From Steroidobacter gossypii (lineage in GTDB: Bacteria > Pseudomonadota > Gammaproteobacteria > Steroidobacterales > Steroidobacteraceae), in the NCBI RefSeq assembly GCF_016801985.1, contig NZ_JAEVLS010000002.1, positions 124,001 to 188,000 of the forward strand: DNA of 64,000 bases. The letters are read 5' to 3'. The translations under genes were made by a program, and so were the position numbers. The notes under the pieces were generated by a model that saw nothing but the letters and a program-made list of their open reading frames with translations, ran no database searches and had not been told where the DNA came from. Below, piece after piece: positions 10,701-19,486 of the stretch. Each line of letters opens with the position of its first letter. Within the stretch, counting starts at the first letter, position 1.

Positions 10701-11877
10701 CCACCAGACCGTCGGCGGTTCCAACCCACACAGTGCCTTCGCCATCGTCCGCGAATGCGTTCACCGCGGTGTTCGCAAACAGGCTGCTGCGATAGTGACC
10801 GAGCGTCCAGCTCTTCGGGCTCCAATGACTGGCGCCGCCAGCGCGCGTGCCGACCCATAGCACGCCGCCTCGATCCTGATACAGCGACATCACATCGTCG
10901 TCGCGCAGACTGTGCTGATTGTCTGGATCCCGGCCATAGCGCACGAAGGTCTGGGACGAGGGTTGGAACAGATTGAGCCCGTCGGACGTGGCGATCCACA
11001 GCCGCTGCGCGTCGTCTTGCATCAAGGCGCGTACGCGATCGCTGCTGATCGAGCGCGGGTTGTTTGCATCTCGGCGAAATGAAGTGACCTCGCCAGTGCT
11101 CGGATCGATCCGGTGCAGGCCGCGTTCGAACGTGCCAACCCACAGTGCGCCCGCGTGATCCTCCAGAATGGCGCGCACTCGCGATCCATCCAGTGGGCTG
11201 CCCAATGCAACGTCGTTCGAGAAATCATTGGTATCGGGTTCGTAGCGGCTTAAGCCGTGGTCCGTACCAACCCAAAGCCGACCCGCGCGATCCGAATAAA
11301 GCGCAAACACTCCATTTGAAGGCAGCGAGCGTGCATTGCCGGGCTCATTGCGAAAGTGCCGCACGCGACCGGTGCGAGGATCGAGCATATCCAGACCCTG
11401 TCGCTCCAGGCCGGCCCAGATCATGCCCGCGGCATCGATGTGCAAGGTGCGCACAGCGTCGTCGCCGAGGGAGTGCGGATTGTTTGGATCGTGCCGGAAT
11501 TGTTGAAAGCGATCGTGGCGGCGGTCCCATCGCGCTACGCCGCCACCTCGGGTGGCGAGCCACAAGTCGCCGCGCGCATCTTCCGCAACTGACCAGATGT
11601 AGTCGCTCGCGAGCCCATGCTCGTTGCCGCGCTCGCGGCGATATTCGCGGATGGAGTAACCGTCATAGCGGTCGAGGCCGCTCTCGGTCGCAAGCCACAG
11701 GAAGCCCTGCGAGTCCTGCAGGATGCTCATCACCGTACTCTGCGACAGACCGTCGCGCATCGTCAGATGCTCGAAGTACATGGGCCGCACTTCGGGCACG
11801 GGCGGCGCTGCCTGCGCGGTGGTGAAAACCGCGCAGGCGAGCAGGGCAGCGATGCATCTGAGCCCGCGATGAGCCAC
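7732..11877 (-). CDS. Hybrid two-component sensor with periplasmic propeller
   Basis: The 1381-residue protein has a signal peptide ending AQA. About 14 propeller repeats follow over residues 35-690 (recurring GLxRxDxxT and xxGxLWVGT patterns, 'reg_prop'). After these come a Y_Y_Y domain (~700-775), one transmembrane helix (~780-800), HisKA with His near residue 870 ([11 protein letters not shown]) and HATPase (~965-1090). Two receiver domains close the protein: ~1110-1230 with VIDHSLLDG, and ~1240-1360 with [11 protein letters not shown]. There is no fused AraC-type output, unlike Bacteroides hybrids. Propeller/Y_Y_Y sensors usually detect polysaccharide fragments, but the signal here is not known. 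It lies 14 nt downstream of a secreted subtilase on the same strand, so they are probably co-transcribed. Confidence 0.93.
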   Translation of the reverse strand: MAHRGLRCIAALLACAVFTTAQAAPPVPEVRPMYFEHLTMRDGLSQSTVMSILQDSQGFLWLATESGLDRYDGYSIREYRRERGNEHGLASDYIWSVAEDARGDLWLATRGGGVARWDRRHDRFQQFRHDPNNPHSLGDDAVRTLHIDAAGMIWAGLERQGLDMLDPRTGRVRHFRNEPGNARSLPSNGVFALYSDRAGRLWVGTDHGLSRYEPDTNDFSNDVALGSPLDGSRVRAILEDHAGALWVGTFERGLHRIDPSTGEVTSFRRDANNPRSISSDRVRALMQDDAQRLWIATSDGLNLFQPSSQTFVRYGRDPDNQHSLRDDDVMSLYQDRGGVLWVGTRAGGASHWSPKSWTLGHYRSSLFANTAVNAFADDGEGTVWVGTADGLVEIDTIQRTERRYTRESSGPLRLPDNGVMALLHDRDGALWIGTMSGGLARFDVKSGTLRTYPSVPGDPTTLPVDGVMCVYEARDGTIWVGTYGGGLARIDRATGNLTRYPYGTDTSSLSNPGASAIVEDVRGNLWIGTIGGGLNLLDPRTGRFHHFRRNDRDPSSLSDDTVYALHIDPSGTLWVGTAGGGLDRVVGGSDEPDAVRFRRDERLTNMPSQVVYGIESDREGHLWLSTNNGLVRIDPRSGSNRLFREPHGLQADEFNFNAHYRGRDGTLYFGGNGGFNAFLPDAEPSPAPPPRVALTSVAILNQHLPFAEFPGADRPLVLAHDDKLVTFEFAALDFMSPANNRYLYRLEGFDPDWVEAGSAHRATYTNLDAGEYIFRVRASNADGTWSEQDLTIPVHVTAAWWNTFVARVIYLAIVVCALLYVGRLLRLRRTRELMHKRQLEEMVAVRTRELEERNHQLQVLSRAKSDFVARMNHELRTPMNGVLGLSELLLDTRLDPVQRRFADGIHRSADSLLAIVDDVLDFSKLEAGRLQLAPVDCDLVLLVEQTAEMLAARASGKNIELMCDTPPRPLPRVRVDVVRLRQVLVNLGGNAVKFTESGEVTLRVSSPGVEGDRLRVRIDVADTGIGIAPENQARIFEEFVQEDASTTRRYGGTGLGLAIARQLVDLMGGKLSLASTPGAGSTFTVDLSLQLAEADAQAPAPFAEVVGLRVLVADDNAAVRRFLAHTLDEWGAHATGVGSFAEVMRELRATAYNAMVIDHSLLDGASIQQLQAVIAERAVRPRIIRLASFVNLGPTPRNDLQWLDAEVTKPVRLQQLQRTLIGDASVDTSQIGAHPVPMKPLAPGVRVLVVEDQALNRDVAEGMLSSLGVDVDTAHDGQHALEMLERTSYDVVLMDCRMPVMDGFAATTEWRRREGTGRHIPVIALTADTTSAAREACFAAGMDDYLGKPFSRATLRAALARWVPSKPSVTDAAMRSSSAEG

Positions 11878-11891
11878 GGCTCGGTTACTGC

Positions 11892-13754
11892 TTATTCCTG
11901 CGGCGCCGGTTCGACACTGGAACTGCTCGCCGAGGCGTTGCTCCAGGTGAAGCCATTGCTCCAGGCGTAGTTGTTGCTCCAGGTGAAGCCGTTGCTCCAG
12001 GTGAAGCCGTTACTCCAGGTGAAACCTTCGCTCCAGGTGACTGAGTCGCTGCTGGGCGGACTGCCGTCCCACAACAGACCATCGAGCGTCGAAGCCAGCC
12101 CCACCAGCAACTGCCCGAGCAGCGGCAGGCTGCCCAGCGGGCTCAGCAGCTGTGTCAACAGTCCGGGAGTCTGCTCAACTTCCATGATGTAGTAATTGCC
12201 GTTCTCGTCGCGATTCGCGCGGCCACCGTAGTGCTGCAGCCCCGCGAGATCGGCCGCGACGTTGAGACCTTGATTCGCGCAGTTCGTAGCGGTGCTGTAG
12301 ATCGCATCCTGCGCATTCACGAGGCCAGCGCCTTGTTGGAACACTGTGTAGGCGAGGGTGCCGTCGCCTTTCACAGCGGGACGCGCGCCGTCCATCAATC
12401 GACATTTCACGCTGTTCGGCGATAGTCCGGGATTCGCTTGCAGGATGAGTGCGACGACGCCGCTCGTCACCGCGGCGGCTTGCGAGGTGCCCGACATAGT
12501 CATATCGGGATAGCGAGTGTCGAGCCACTGCGGGAATCTTTGCGCGAGTGTGCCATCGTCCGGCGCATACGCGCGGATGTGACCGCCCATCGCGACGACT
12601 TCAGGTTTAACGAAGCCTTCGTAGGTCGGTCCCGCGGACGAGAACGAGGCAAGGCGATACATGCCTGGCTCGTACGGGTGATACGCATCTGTGACTGCGC
12701 CGACGGTGATGACATACGGGTTGTTGCCTGGCACGCCGATGCTCATGGGTGCGGGACCCTCGTTGCCGGCGGCGGCCACGACGACTACGCCCGAAGCCCA
12801 CGCCGCCATCACGGCTTGATTGAGCGGATCGTCCCAGTAGTGTGAACGCACCGGCGCGCTCAGCGAGAGGTTGAGCACGCGAATGCCATAAGCGAGGCGC
12901 TGGTTCACTGCCCACTGGATGCCGGCGATGACGTCGAAGTAACGGCCCATGCCTTCACTGTCGAGCACGCGCACCGACACGAGGTTCACGCCGGGCGCCA
13001 CGCCTTGGTAGCGGCCCGTGGATGCGATGGCGCTGCTGGCGATGATGGAAGAAACGTGCGTCCCGTGACCGTTCAGGTCGTCGATATCGCGGCTGTACTT
13101 GTTTAGCGACAGCAGAGGATAAGCTTGGGGATTTTCGCGTGCGAGGATGACATCGTACTGCGCGAGCACTCGCGGATTGCGACCAGAGGACGACTGCTGC
13201 AGCGGGCCCTTGTCCGCCCACACGCCCGTGTCGAGCACCGCGACTGTGACGCCTCGCCCTGTGACGCCGCCCGTATGCATCGTCGCGGCGCCGACCTGCG
13301 TCGGATAGTACGTCTCCGGAGGCGCACTAGTAGTGCTGCTCGAGGTGACCGACGCGTCGTCATACACGCGCAAACCATCCACGGGTTCTTCCCAAAGCCT
13401 GGCGAGTTCGTTGCCATCTAGAGCGGCCCCGACAGCTCGAATGATTCCGAGGTCGCCCGTGATCTCGCCGCCGGCGCGGGTCACTGCGCGTCGCGCTAGT
13501 TCCGTGCTCGCGGCTTGAACTATGTAATTCTGACGCACTCCGATGGGAGCACTCTGTACTGCGTTGCCCGTTGTACCTACAACCGGATCCGGTGGCGGGG
13601 CTGCAATGGCAATCGCGGACTCTACGGATGGAGGCGTGGCCGGCTTCGGAGTAGGCGATGTGTCCTCTGCGCGCGGAAACCACACCGCGAGAGTAATTGC
13701 ACCGAGAGCGCCAGCTCCCACCAGCCAGCGCTTGCGCCGAACGATCTTCCCCAT
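11892..13754 (-). CDS. Secreted S8 subtilisin-like serine peptidase
   Basis: The 620-residue protein has an N-terminal signal/anchor helix (residues ~11-26) and an I9-like propeptide (~75-125). The peptidase domain carries catalytic Asp175 (VLDTGVW), His230 (NGHGTHVSS), oxyanion Asn331 (GNEGP) and Ser424 (SGTSQAAA), so it should be active. The C-terminus (residues ~573-605) is a run of near-identical hexapeptides related to WSNGFT, encoded by 18-bp DNA repeats. Such tails occur on exported subtilases in related bacteria, but their role is not established. It is followed 14 nt later by the propeller hybrid kinase, so the peptidase could produce or trim the signal the kinase reads. That link is inference. 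Confidence 0.92.
   Translation of the reverse strand: MGKIVRRKRWLVGAGALGAITLAVWFPRAEDTSPTPKPATPPSVESAIAIAAPPPDPVVGTTGNAVQSAPIGVRQNYIVQAASTELARRAVTRAGGEITGDLGIIRAVGAALDGNELARLWEEPVDGLRVYDDASVTSSSTTSAPPETYYPTQVGAATMHTGGVTGRGVTVAVLDTGVWADKGPLQQSSSGRNPRVLAQYDVILARENPQAYPLLSLNKYSRDIDDLNGHGTHVSSIIASSAIASTGRYQGVAPGVNLVSVRVLDSEGMGRYFDVIAGIQWAVNQRLAYGIRVLNLSLSAPVRSHYWDDPLNQAVMAAWASGVVVVAAAGNEGPAPMSIGVPGNNPYVITVGAVTDAYHPYEPGMYRLASFSSAGPTYEGFVKPEVVAMGGHIRAYAPDDGTLAQRFPQWLDTRYPDMTMSGTSQAAAVTSGVVALILQANPGLSPNSVKCRLMDGARPAVKGDGTLAYTVFQQGAGLVNAQDAIYSTATNCANQGLNVAADLAGLQHYGGRANRDENGNYYIMEVEQTPGLLTQLLSPLGSLPLLGQLLVGLASTLDGLLWDGSPPSSDSVTWSEGFTWSNGFTWSNGFTWSNNYAWSNGFTWSNASASSSSVEPAPQE
11934..12042 (+). repeat. 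18-bp tandem repeats coding WSNGFT tail
   Basis: Six to seven imperfect copies of an 18-bp unit (gctccaggtgaagccgtt on the plus strand) lie inside the subtilase gene and encode the hexapeptide tail. Unit length is a multiple of three, so copy-number change would keep the frame. Some copies are diverged (ATT/GTT/TTC start, one with gcgtag). Confidence 0.85.
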
Positions 13755-13870
13755 CGCTTCCTCCGTTTGTCGGCATGCGACAATATTTGCGGCGTGTTTC
13801 TACCGAACACGCGTGATTACAACAAGTGAGCCGGTAACGGTTCGTGGTACGGGCTGAGGCCAATCTGCGG

Positions 13871-14779
13871 TTATGAGCGCGAGGCGACTGCAGCAGCCAG
13901 TTCTTTGGCCACTTGTTCTAAGTACTGTTGCAAAGCGGCGCGACTCTCCGGCTCCAGTGTGACGAAGTCGCGGCGCGCGTCCATTGGGTCGGGATTGCGC
14001 ACGATGTGTCCCGCTTTCACCAGCTCGCGGATCCGACGCAAGGCAGTGGTGGGCGAGATGTGCTCCACGGAGATGCTGAGCGCGGACACCGAAATGCGCT
14101 GACCCGCTTTTTCGGCCCGCAGTAGTTCGCGCAAGAGGTCCCACGCGACGTCGTCGAGCTCACCGAGCGGCGCGACAGCCTGCCGCGGCCGGCGGAAGTG
14201 ATCCAGCCCGAGGAGCGTGAGATCGCCTCCCGGCGCGCCGCTTCTTCGCGAGACCTGCTCCGGTGTCTGTTTCCAAGCATTCAAGGCAGCAGCCAGAGCT
14301 TCAGCCTGCTGAGCGAGCATCGCCGCCTGATCGGTGAGCTGCATGGCGATCTGATTGCGATCCACGCGATCTACCGCGGTTCGAACCGCGCTCAGCAGGT
14401 CCTGCGGGCGCACCGGTTTGACCAGAAAATCCAGCGCGCCCAGTCGCAAGGCGGCGACGGCGAATTCGATCTCGGGGTAGGCGGTGAGAAAAATGAACCG
14501 CGGCACCGAGAGCGTGGCCTGCAGGGAGCCAATGTTCTGTAGCAGGGTGATGCCATCCATTCCGGGCATGTGGATATCGCTGATCGCGACTACGATTCCC
14601 GGCGTAGTGCGGAGGATCGCGAGCGCTTCCTCACCGCTGTGCGCGGGGTAACAGTCGTAACCGCGCGCCTGCAGTACCGAGCGCACCCACAGCACCATCG
14701 AAGAGTCGTTGTCTATGACTAGGACACGACCTCTTGCCGTATCAACGTTCGTACGAGCGTCGGCAGACTGCGATTTCAT
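13871..14779 (-). CDS. Response regulator with C-terminal winged helix
   Basis: The 302-residue protein has an N-terminal receiver domain with phosphoacceptor Asp68 (AISDIHMPGMDG), the switch Thr in FLTAYPE and Lys in FLVKPVRP. A helical linker rich in Ala/Gln (~120-160) and a C-terminal MarR-like winged-helix region (~200-290, TTALRRIRELVKAGHIVRNPDPMDARRDFVTL) follow. It is therefore a probable DNA-binding regulator. A longer frame begins at 14857, but ATG 14779 with AGGACC upstream fits the domain boundary. It is divergent from the Hpt gene at 14865. Its cognate kinase may be one of the two nearby kinases. Confidence 0.88.
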   Translation of the reverse strand: MKSQSADARTNVDTARGRVLVIDNDSSMVLWVRSVLQARGYDCYPAHSGEEALAILRTTPGIVVAISDIHMPGMDGITLLQNIGSLQATLSVPRFIFLTAYPEIEFAVAALRLGALDFLVKPVRPQDLLSAVRTAVDRVDRNQIAMQLTDQAAMLAQQAEALAAALNAWKQTPEQVSRRSGAPGGDLTLLGLDHFRRPRQAVAPLGELDDVAWDLLRELLRAEKAGQRISVSALSISVEHISPTTALRRIRELVKAGHIVRNPDPMDARRDFVTLEPESRAALQQYLEQVAKELAAAVASRS

Positions 14780-14864
14780 CCGTGGTCCTGTACCGTATAC
14801 CTGACCGACAGGTAGACGCGTGCAATGTACCCTATCCGGACCCACTGCTGACACCACCCGCGAT

Positions 14865-15272
14865 ATGTCACATTCAATGGATCAACTGAAGTCCGGGGCT
14901 GCCTCCGCGATCGAGCCCTCAGCCAAGGTGCTCGATGTGGATGTCTTACAAGACCTCCTGGGGAGCCTGGGTCAGCCTGTCGCAGTTGCCGCGATATACA
15001 GCAAGTTTATTGCGAATGCCGCGGGGTTCATCCGCGAGCTGAGTGTTCTCGACGCCGCCGCGCGCGTGGAAACACTGCACACTTTGAAGGGGAGCGCCGC
15101 GATGGTGGGGGCTGAACGCCTGGCAGCGTTGGCGGCGCGCCTGGAGCCGCAGTCGCCCGTTCAGGTTGAGCAGGCAATCCAGGCGCTTGAAATCGAGCTG
15201 AAGCAGTTTCGCGCAATGGTCGTGGCGCAGTTCGACGCGCTGGGTGCGCCCATCCAATCTGAGTCAATTTGA
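14865..15272 (+). CDS. Histidine phosphotransfer (Hpt) domain protein
   Basis: The 135-residue protein is a single Hpt four-helix bundle with phosphoacceptor His72 in LHTLKGSAAMVGA. It would pass phosphate between receiver domains of the phosphorelay proteins around it, most plausibly the hybrid kinase at 7732-11877, which lacks its own Hpt. The frame is open from a GTG at 14820. I prefer ATG 14865, or the in-frame ATG at 14877; neither has a strong ribosome binding site. The divergent REC-wHTH gene begins 85 nt away. Confidence 0.85.
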   Translation: MSHSMDQLKSGAASAIEPSAKVLDVDVLQDLLGSLGQPVAVAAIYSKFIANAAGFIRELSVLDAAARVETLHTLKGSAAMVGAERLAALAARLEPQSPVQVEQAIQALEIELKQFRAMVVAQFDALGAPIQSESI

Positions 15273-15298
15273 CGCGGGTTCCAACTCGCAGCACCGCC

Positions 15299-16063
15299 CT
15301 ATTTGCGCGCAGGACCGATCAGCGTGGCGACGGCTTCCACCAGCGTGTCGTGGAAGGTGCCCTTGATGACATAGTAGTTCGCGCCCGCGTCGAAGCAGCG
15401 CCAGCGCTGCTGAAGGTTGCCTTTGTCGCATGCGATCAACACGGGCAGGCGCTCGAAGCGTGGATCCCTCCTGATGCGCCGGGTGAGCTCGATGCCGTCG
15501 AGCAATGGCATCTCCACGTCGGTGAGCACGAGATCGAAGTCGCCGGTGAGCACCGCGTACCAGGCTTCGATGCCGTCCGCGGCCACCACCACTTCGTAGC
15601 CTTGATACTTGAGCAGCTTGCGCTCGAGCTCGCGAGTCTCCTCCGAGTCGTCCACAACCAGCACTGGCTTGCCTTTGCTGTGTCGGGCGCTCTCCAGGTA
15701 CGGCTCCTCGAAGTCGTCCTCGTCTTCGCCATCGATCGCTCTTAATAAGGGCGGCGCGGTGGGCGATGTGCGGGCCATGCAATCGAGCAGGTCGACGGCT
15801 TGAACCATCATGCCGATCAGCTCCCGCTGCAATTCGATCTCGCCGCGGCGAACGGCCGCGCAACACTCTTCCATGGCTCGCGCCAGCTCGGCGCCAGCTT
15901 CGAGTCCGACGGTCTGCGCGGTTCCCTCGAAGGAGCGCGCGGCCGCCGCGCAGGCGTTCAGCTGTTCAGGAGCGAGAGGATCGCGCGCCAGTGCCAGCAC
16001 ACAGTTCGAGAGCAGCTCGGCTTGTCTCTGTGCTTGCATCCGTAGCAGTTCGAGCATCACCAT
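15299..16063 (-). CDS. WspE/CheA-like Hpt-REC protein lacking kinase core
   Basis: The 254-residue protein joins an Hpt-like helical domain (residues 1-~105) to a receiver domain (~132-250). The receiver has phosphoacceptor Asp182 (VLTDVEMPLLDG) and the ANYYVIKGTFHD ending seen in WspE-type CheA receivers. In the Hpt part the usual HSLKG motif reads RSFEG, so the phosphorylatable His is Arg43 here. The catalytic ATPase and CheW-like domains expected between the two are missing, replaced by an acidic linker (DGEDEDDFEEPY). It looks like an internally deleted CheA/WspE that kept only its ends. It may act as a phosphate sink or competitor. It is convergent with the Hpt gene. Confidence 0.85.
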   Translation of the reverse strand: MVMLELLRMQAQRQAELLSNCVLALARDPLAPEQLNACAAAARSFEGTAQTVGLEAGAELARAMEECCAAVRRGEIELQRELIGMMVQAVDLLDCMARTSPTAPPLLRAIDGEDEDDFEEPYLESARHSKGKPVLVVDDSEETRELERKLLKYQGYEVVVAADGIEAWYAVLTGDFDLVLTDVEMPLLDGIELTRRIRRDPRFERLPVLIACDKGNLQQRWRCFDAGANYYVIKGTFHDTLVEAVATLIGPARK

Positions 16064-16242
16064 GGCTTAGATCACTCGACGGGGTTTCTTCTGGTGAGTC
16101 GGATTCTGGCCGAGCCCTGGGCGATGAGACGCGAGTGTCTGCGCCAAATTGACGACGATCGGCGCGCGAGAGAGTTGTCGAAATGACCGCGGCTCCACCG
16201 TCATCGTAGGGGCAGCAACACGCTCGCACAGCGGAGGACGAG

Positions 16243-16626
16243 ATGCTTTACGCCTTGATGATTTATGAGAGACCCGACGATTGGGAGCGGCGCGATCCCG
16301 CCGTGGCGGATTCATATATCGGCGCCTGGCGCAGTTACTTCCGTGCCATATCCGATGCCGGCATCTACGTCGGCGGCAACGCGCTGGAAAGTCCCGACAA
16401 CGCCACGACGGTTCGGCTGCGCGAGGACAAGCGGCTGATCCAGGACGGTCCGTACGCCAACACCAAAGAACAGTTGGGCGGGTTGATGGTGCTCGAGCTG
16501 CCCTCGCTCGACGAAGCCCTGGATTGGGCGGCGCGCTGTCCGGCCGCGGCTTATGGCGCGATCGAAGTGCGACCTGTGTCAAGCGAGACGGATGAGAGCG
16601 TCACTGGTGAACGCCAGCAATGGTGA
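16243..16626 (+). CDS. YCII-related (DGPF) protein
   Basis: The 127-residue protein has the YCII/DGPF fold signature: LYALMIYE at the start and the motif DGPYANTKEQLGG in the middle. Proteins of this family are almost always encoded beside ECF42 sigma factors, as here: the next gene overlaps it by about 35 nt on the same strand. The biochemical function is unproven; a role in sensing or detoxification under sigma-factor control is proposed for the family. Confidence 0.9.
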   Translation: MLYALMIYERPDDWERRDPAVADSYIGAWRSYFRAISDAGIYVGGNALESPDNATTVRLREDKRLIQDGPYANTKEQLGGLMVLELPSLDEALDWAARCPAAAYGAIEVRPVSSETDESVTGERQQW

Positions 16627-17836
16627 CGTCCAGCGCGCGATCGAAGAAGTCGCGCGCGAATCTTACGGACGACTCGTGGCCGTGCTCGCCGCGCGCACGC
16701 GAGATGTCGCGGGCGCAGAAGACGCATTAGCGGACGCGCTCGTATCTGCATTGCTGACATGGCCGCGTGATGGTGTGCCGCGCAGTCCGCAAGGTTGGCT
16801 GCTCACTGCCGCGCGCAATCGGCTGCTGGATCGCATCCGACATCAGCAGGTTCATGACCTGAGTGCGCCGTCTTTGGCGCTGATGATGCGCGAACTGGAA
16901 GAGACACCCGATCCGGACACGTTGCCGGACGAGCGTCTGAAACTCCTGTTCGTTTGCGCGCATCCTGCGATCGATCCTGACATGCATACTCCGCTGATGT
17001 TGCAAACGGTGCTCGGGCTCGACGCCGTGGCGATCGGTCGCGCTTTAGTCGTGGCGCCGAAGACCATAGGACAGCGCCTGGTCCGCGCCAAGAACAAGAT
17101 TCGAAAGGCGCGCATCTCGTTTGAAATTCCTTCCGCGAAGCAGATCCCCGAACGGCTCGAAGCCGTGCTGAACGCCATCTACGCCGCGTACGGGAACAGC
17201 TGGGAAGATGCGGCGGGCGCGGACCATCGAATCGCGGAGCTCGGTCAGGAAGCAATCTGGCTGGCCCGCGTGTTGAGAGACCACATTCCTGACAACTCGG
17301 AAGTGCGCGGGCTGCTCGCGCTGATGCTCCACTGCGAGGCCCGACGGCCGGCGCGTCGTAGTGCCGACGGACGCTACGTGCCATTGTCGGAGCAGGATCC
17401 ACACAGCTGGCAGATGCCGCTTATCCACGAGGCCGAGCGTGAGCTGGCCGCAGCCGCGCGGATGCAGAGCCTGGGACGATTCCAAATCGAAGCGGCCATC
17501 CAATCGGCTCATGCAGAACGCGCATTCGGGGGCAGCACGAATTGGGTCGCGGTCGCCGCGTTCTACGATCAACTACTGCGGCTCGCTCCCTCGATCGGCG
17601 CTGCCGTGGCTCGAGCGGCGGCGCATGCCGAGTTGCACGGGCCGCAGGCCGGATTGGGGTTGCTAGATCATCTCGAGCCTGAGACCAGTTCGTATCAACC
17701 CTACTGGGCAGTGCGCGCGCATCTCCTGCAACAGCTTGGCAGCGCCGAGCTGGCGGCGGAAGCTTACGATCGCGCGATTCAGCTCAGCGAAGATGCGGCG
17801 GTTCGGCACTTCCTGCTGGAGCGGCGCGGTTGCTGA
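16592..17836 (+). CDS. ECF42-type RNA polymerase sigma factor
   Basis: The ~414-residue protein has sigma regions 2 and 4 in the first ~180 residues (YGRLVAVLAARTRDVAGAEDAL..., SPQGWLLTAARNRLLDRIR; helix-turn-helix around VLGLDAVAIGRALVVAPKT). A long helical TPR-like C-terminal extension (~185-414) is the hallmark of ECF42. This class has no dedicated anti-sigma; the extension is thought to be required for activity. The open frame reaches back to 16553. I chose ATG 16592, which overlaps the DGPF gene; a GTG at 16607 is an alternative. It likely drives the DGPF gene beside it. Confidence 0.9.
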   Translation: MRASLVNASNGDVQRAIEEVARESYGRLVAVLAARTRDVAGAEDALADALVSALLTWPRDGVPRSPQGWLLTAARNRLLDRIRHQQVHDLSAPSLALMMRELEETPDPDTLPDERLKLLFVCAHPAIDPDMHTPLMLQTVLGLDAVAIGRALVVAPKTIGQRLVRAKNKIRKARISFEIPSAKQIPERLEAVLNAIYAAYGNSWEDAAGADHRIAELGQEAIWLARVLRDHIPDNSEVRGLLALMLHCEARRPARRSADGRYVPLSEQDPHSWQMPLIHEAERELAAAARMQSLGRFQIEAAIQSAHAERAFGGSTNWVAVAAFYDQLLRLAPSIGAAVARAAAHAELHGPQAGLGLLDHLEPETSSYQPYWAVRAHLLQQLGSAELAAEAYDRAIQLSEDAAVRHFLLERRGC

Positions 17837-17852
17837 AGCGCGCCCGCGAATA

Positions 17853-18572
17853 TCAAGGTCCGCGATCCCCCGGCGAGAGCTCTGGTCTCGAGTCGTACAG
17901 CTGCTGAGCTCGCGCGGCTTTTTCTTCCATGGTCAAACCCTGATCCTTTTCCACACGCATCAGCTCGATCAGCGAGCGCGTGAGCGCCTCTTCTTTGCCG
18001 TAGAGCGCCATGGCTGTTTCGGGGCCGAAGTGGGCTACACGAAGCGCGTGCAGACCTTCCAGCTCGGCTAGTGCCGCTTCTTCGGTCGCGGGCGCGACGC
18101 CTGGTGGATAAGCCTGTCGCTGCGCCTTCGAATAATTGTCGTAGCGCTCGAGCAATCTCACAGCCTCCGCTGCTGCGGCAGCGGGTAATTGCTGCGTGAT
18201 CTTCTGCTGGGCCTCGCCCAGGTCCGCTGCATCGGTCTGCGCAAACAAGGCTTCCATGTTGAGTCGTGTTTGCTCATCGACCACGAGCTTGCCTGCACTG
18301 TCGACGCGGAACGGTTGTTCCGGATCGGTCTTTGCGGGCGATCCAGTTTGTTCCGATGTCGTCGCGGCAGTCCCGGAGGTCGCAGCGTCCATGTTCGGCT
18401 CGCGCTCCGCGACGTCTTGTTCAGCCTTCGCCGTTACCGTCGGTGCGGGTGCGGGCTGGTCTCTCAACGGAAGAGATTCGGTTGTTTTCGGTACGTCCGC
18501 ACGCCACCACCACGACGCGGCGACGCCGACCGCTGCAGCAACCAACACAGCTGATATGAGATTTCGTTGCAT
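17853..18572 (-). CDS. Short lipase-foldase (Lif)-like chaperone
   Basis: The 239-residue protein has an N-terminal membrane anchor (residues ~4-22) and a variable Ala/Pro/Thr-rich linker (~30-85), as in lipase-specific foldases. The region ~88-150 (GKLVVDEQTRLNMEALFAQT, then QLPAAAAAEAVRLLERYDNY) follows the Lif pattern. So does ALHALRVAHFGPETAMALYGKEE further on, matching the extended helical domain. Typical Lif proteins are ~300-350 residues and end with a second mini-domain; this one stops ~100 residues early. The ATG at 18572 begins just before the anchor; the upstream open frame is not Lif-like. It sits 53 nt downstream of the PETase-like gene on the same strand, the order of lipase-foldase operons. 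Inference: a periplasmic folding helper for that hydrolase. Confidence 0.75.
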   Translation of the reverse strand: MQRNLISAVLVAAAVGVAASWWWRADVPKTTESLPLRDQPAPAPTVTAKAEQDVAEREPNMDAATSGTAATTSEQTGSPAKTDPEQPFRVDSAGKLVVDEQTRLNMEALFAQTDAADLGEAQQKITQQLPAAAAAEAVRLLERYDNYSKAQRQAYPPGVAPATEEAALAELEGLHALRVAHFGPETAMALYGKEEALTRSLIELMRVEKDQGLTMEEKAARAQQLYDSRPELSPGDRGP

Positions 18573-18625
18573 GGCGGGCTCTCCTGCAAGGATGGCGGCG
18601 AAGCCGCCATCCCGGTGCGAACGTT

Positions 18626-19486
18626 TCAATACGGGCAGGTCGATCGATAGTCCGAGAACACCAATCCCGTGGCGTAACTCTGATGAGGCGCGCCACACAG
18701 GAACGGCGAATAGCGCGTGTCTTCATCCATGAAGCGCTTCACCCACGCCACCGCGTAGCGACCGATCGGCGTGTTGGTCGAATTCGGAGCGAAGTGGCTG
18801 GCGCCATTGAGCTCCGCATACGCTTTGTCGAGCGAGCTCGGCAAGCCGTTGTAGAACGGAATCGAATGCGACGTGACCGAGGCGACCGAATCGTTCTCGG
18901 CGCCGATCACCAGGGTCGGTACCTGCATGGACGAAAAAGTCTTGGTCGTGCTCCACGCCGTGAGCGGTACGGCCGCCTTCAAGGAAGGATTGTCTCGGGC
19001 GGCGTACAACGAGCCACCGCCACCCATGGAATGACCGGCGACGCCGCGTCGTGAAGCGTCCACTCTGCTACGAATCGTGGCGCTGCTCGACTGGGTAACG
19101 TGTCGCAGTGCTGCCATCAGCTGCGTGGCGCGGCTGGGTGGCTGATCCAGCGTCGAATTGGTATCGATGGTGATCACGACGAAGCCGTGCGTGGCGATCC
19201 GGCGGCCGAGCCATGCGATCGACGATTGAGTGGCGGTGAACCCCGGCGAGATCGCAAGCACGGCATACGTGCCGCTGGTCGTCGGGTAGTAGATCGTGCC
19301 GCCGCCAAAACCGACCGCCGCCAGACTCGACACCGACGAGGTGGCGACGCTGAACGGGCCGCTGGTGGCGTTCAACGAAGCGGAGGTGGGATCCGGTCCT
19401 TTTTGATACTGCGCGTGTGCGCTGGCGGCCAGGAAGAGCAGGCCGAGTGCCAAACCAAAGCGCCGACGGGAGTTGTTCCTTTCCAT
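18626..19486 (-). CDS. PETase-like polyester hydrolase (type I cutinase family)
   Basis: The 286-residue secreted alpha/beta hydrolase has a signal peptide (cleavage near AHA|Q, residue 26). Its sequence is close to Ideonella PETase and bacterial cutinases: GPDPTSASL..., [40 protein letters not shown]. The catalytic triad is Ser153 ([10 protein letters not shown]), Asp199 (GAENDSV) and His231 (GASHFAP). The substrate-site Trp178 is present; the oxyanion aromatic is Phe83. His152 and Phe232 occupy the positions of Trp159 and Ser238 of Ideonella PETase. The PETase-specific second disulfide is absent (Ala196, Ala233), while the C-terminal Cys264-Cys284 pair is kept. These are type I features. 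Natural substrates are probably cutin-like or aliphatic polyesters; PET activity is possible but unproven. A Lif-like gene follows. Confidence 0.92.
   Translation of the reverse strand: MERNNSRRRFGLALGLLFLAASAHAQYQKGPDPTSASLNATSGPFSVATSSVSSLAAVGFGGGTIYYPTTSGTYAVLAISPGFTATQSSIAWLGRRIATHGFVVITIDTNSTLDQPPSRATQLMAALRHVTQSSSATIRSRVDASRRGVAGHSMGGGGSLYAARDNPSLKAAVPLTAWSTTKTFSSMQVPTLVIGAENDSVASVTSHSIPFYNGLPSSLDKAYAELNGASHFAPNSTNTPIGRYAVAWVKRFMDEDTRYSPFLCGAPHQSYATGLVFSDYRSTCPY

Noticed and set aside
11934-12042. Short repeats as possible CRISPR or regulatory array
   Set aside because: They are 18-bp in-frame coding repeats inside the subtilase gene.
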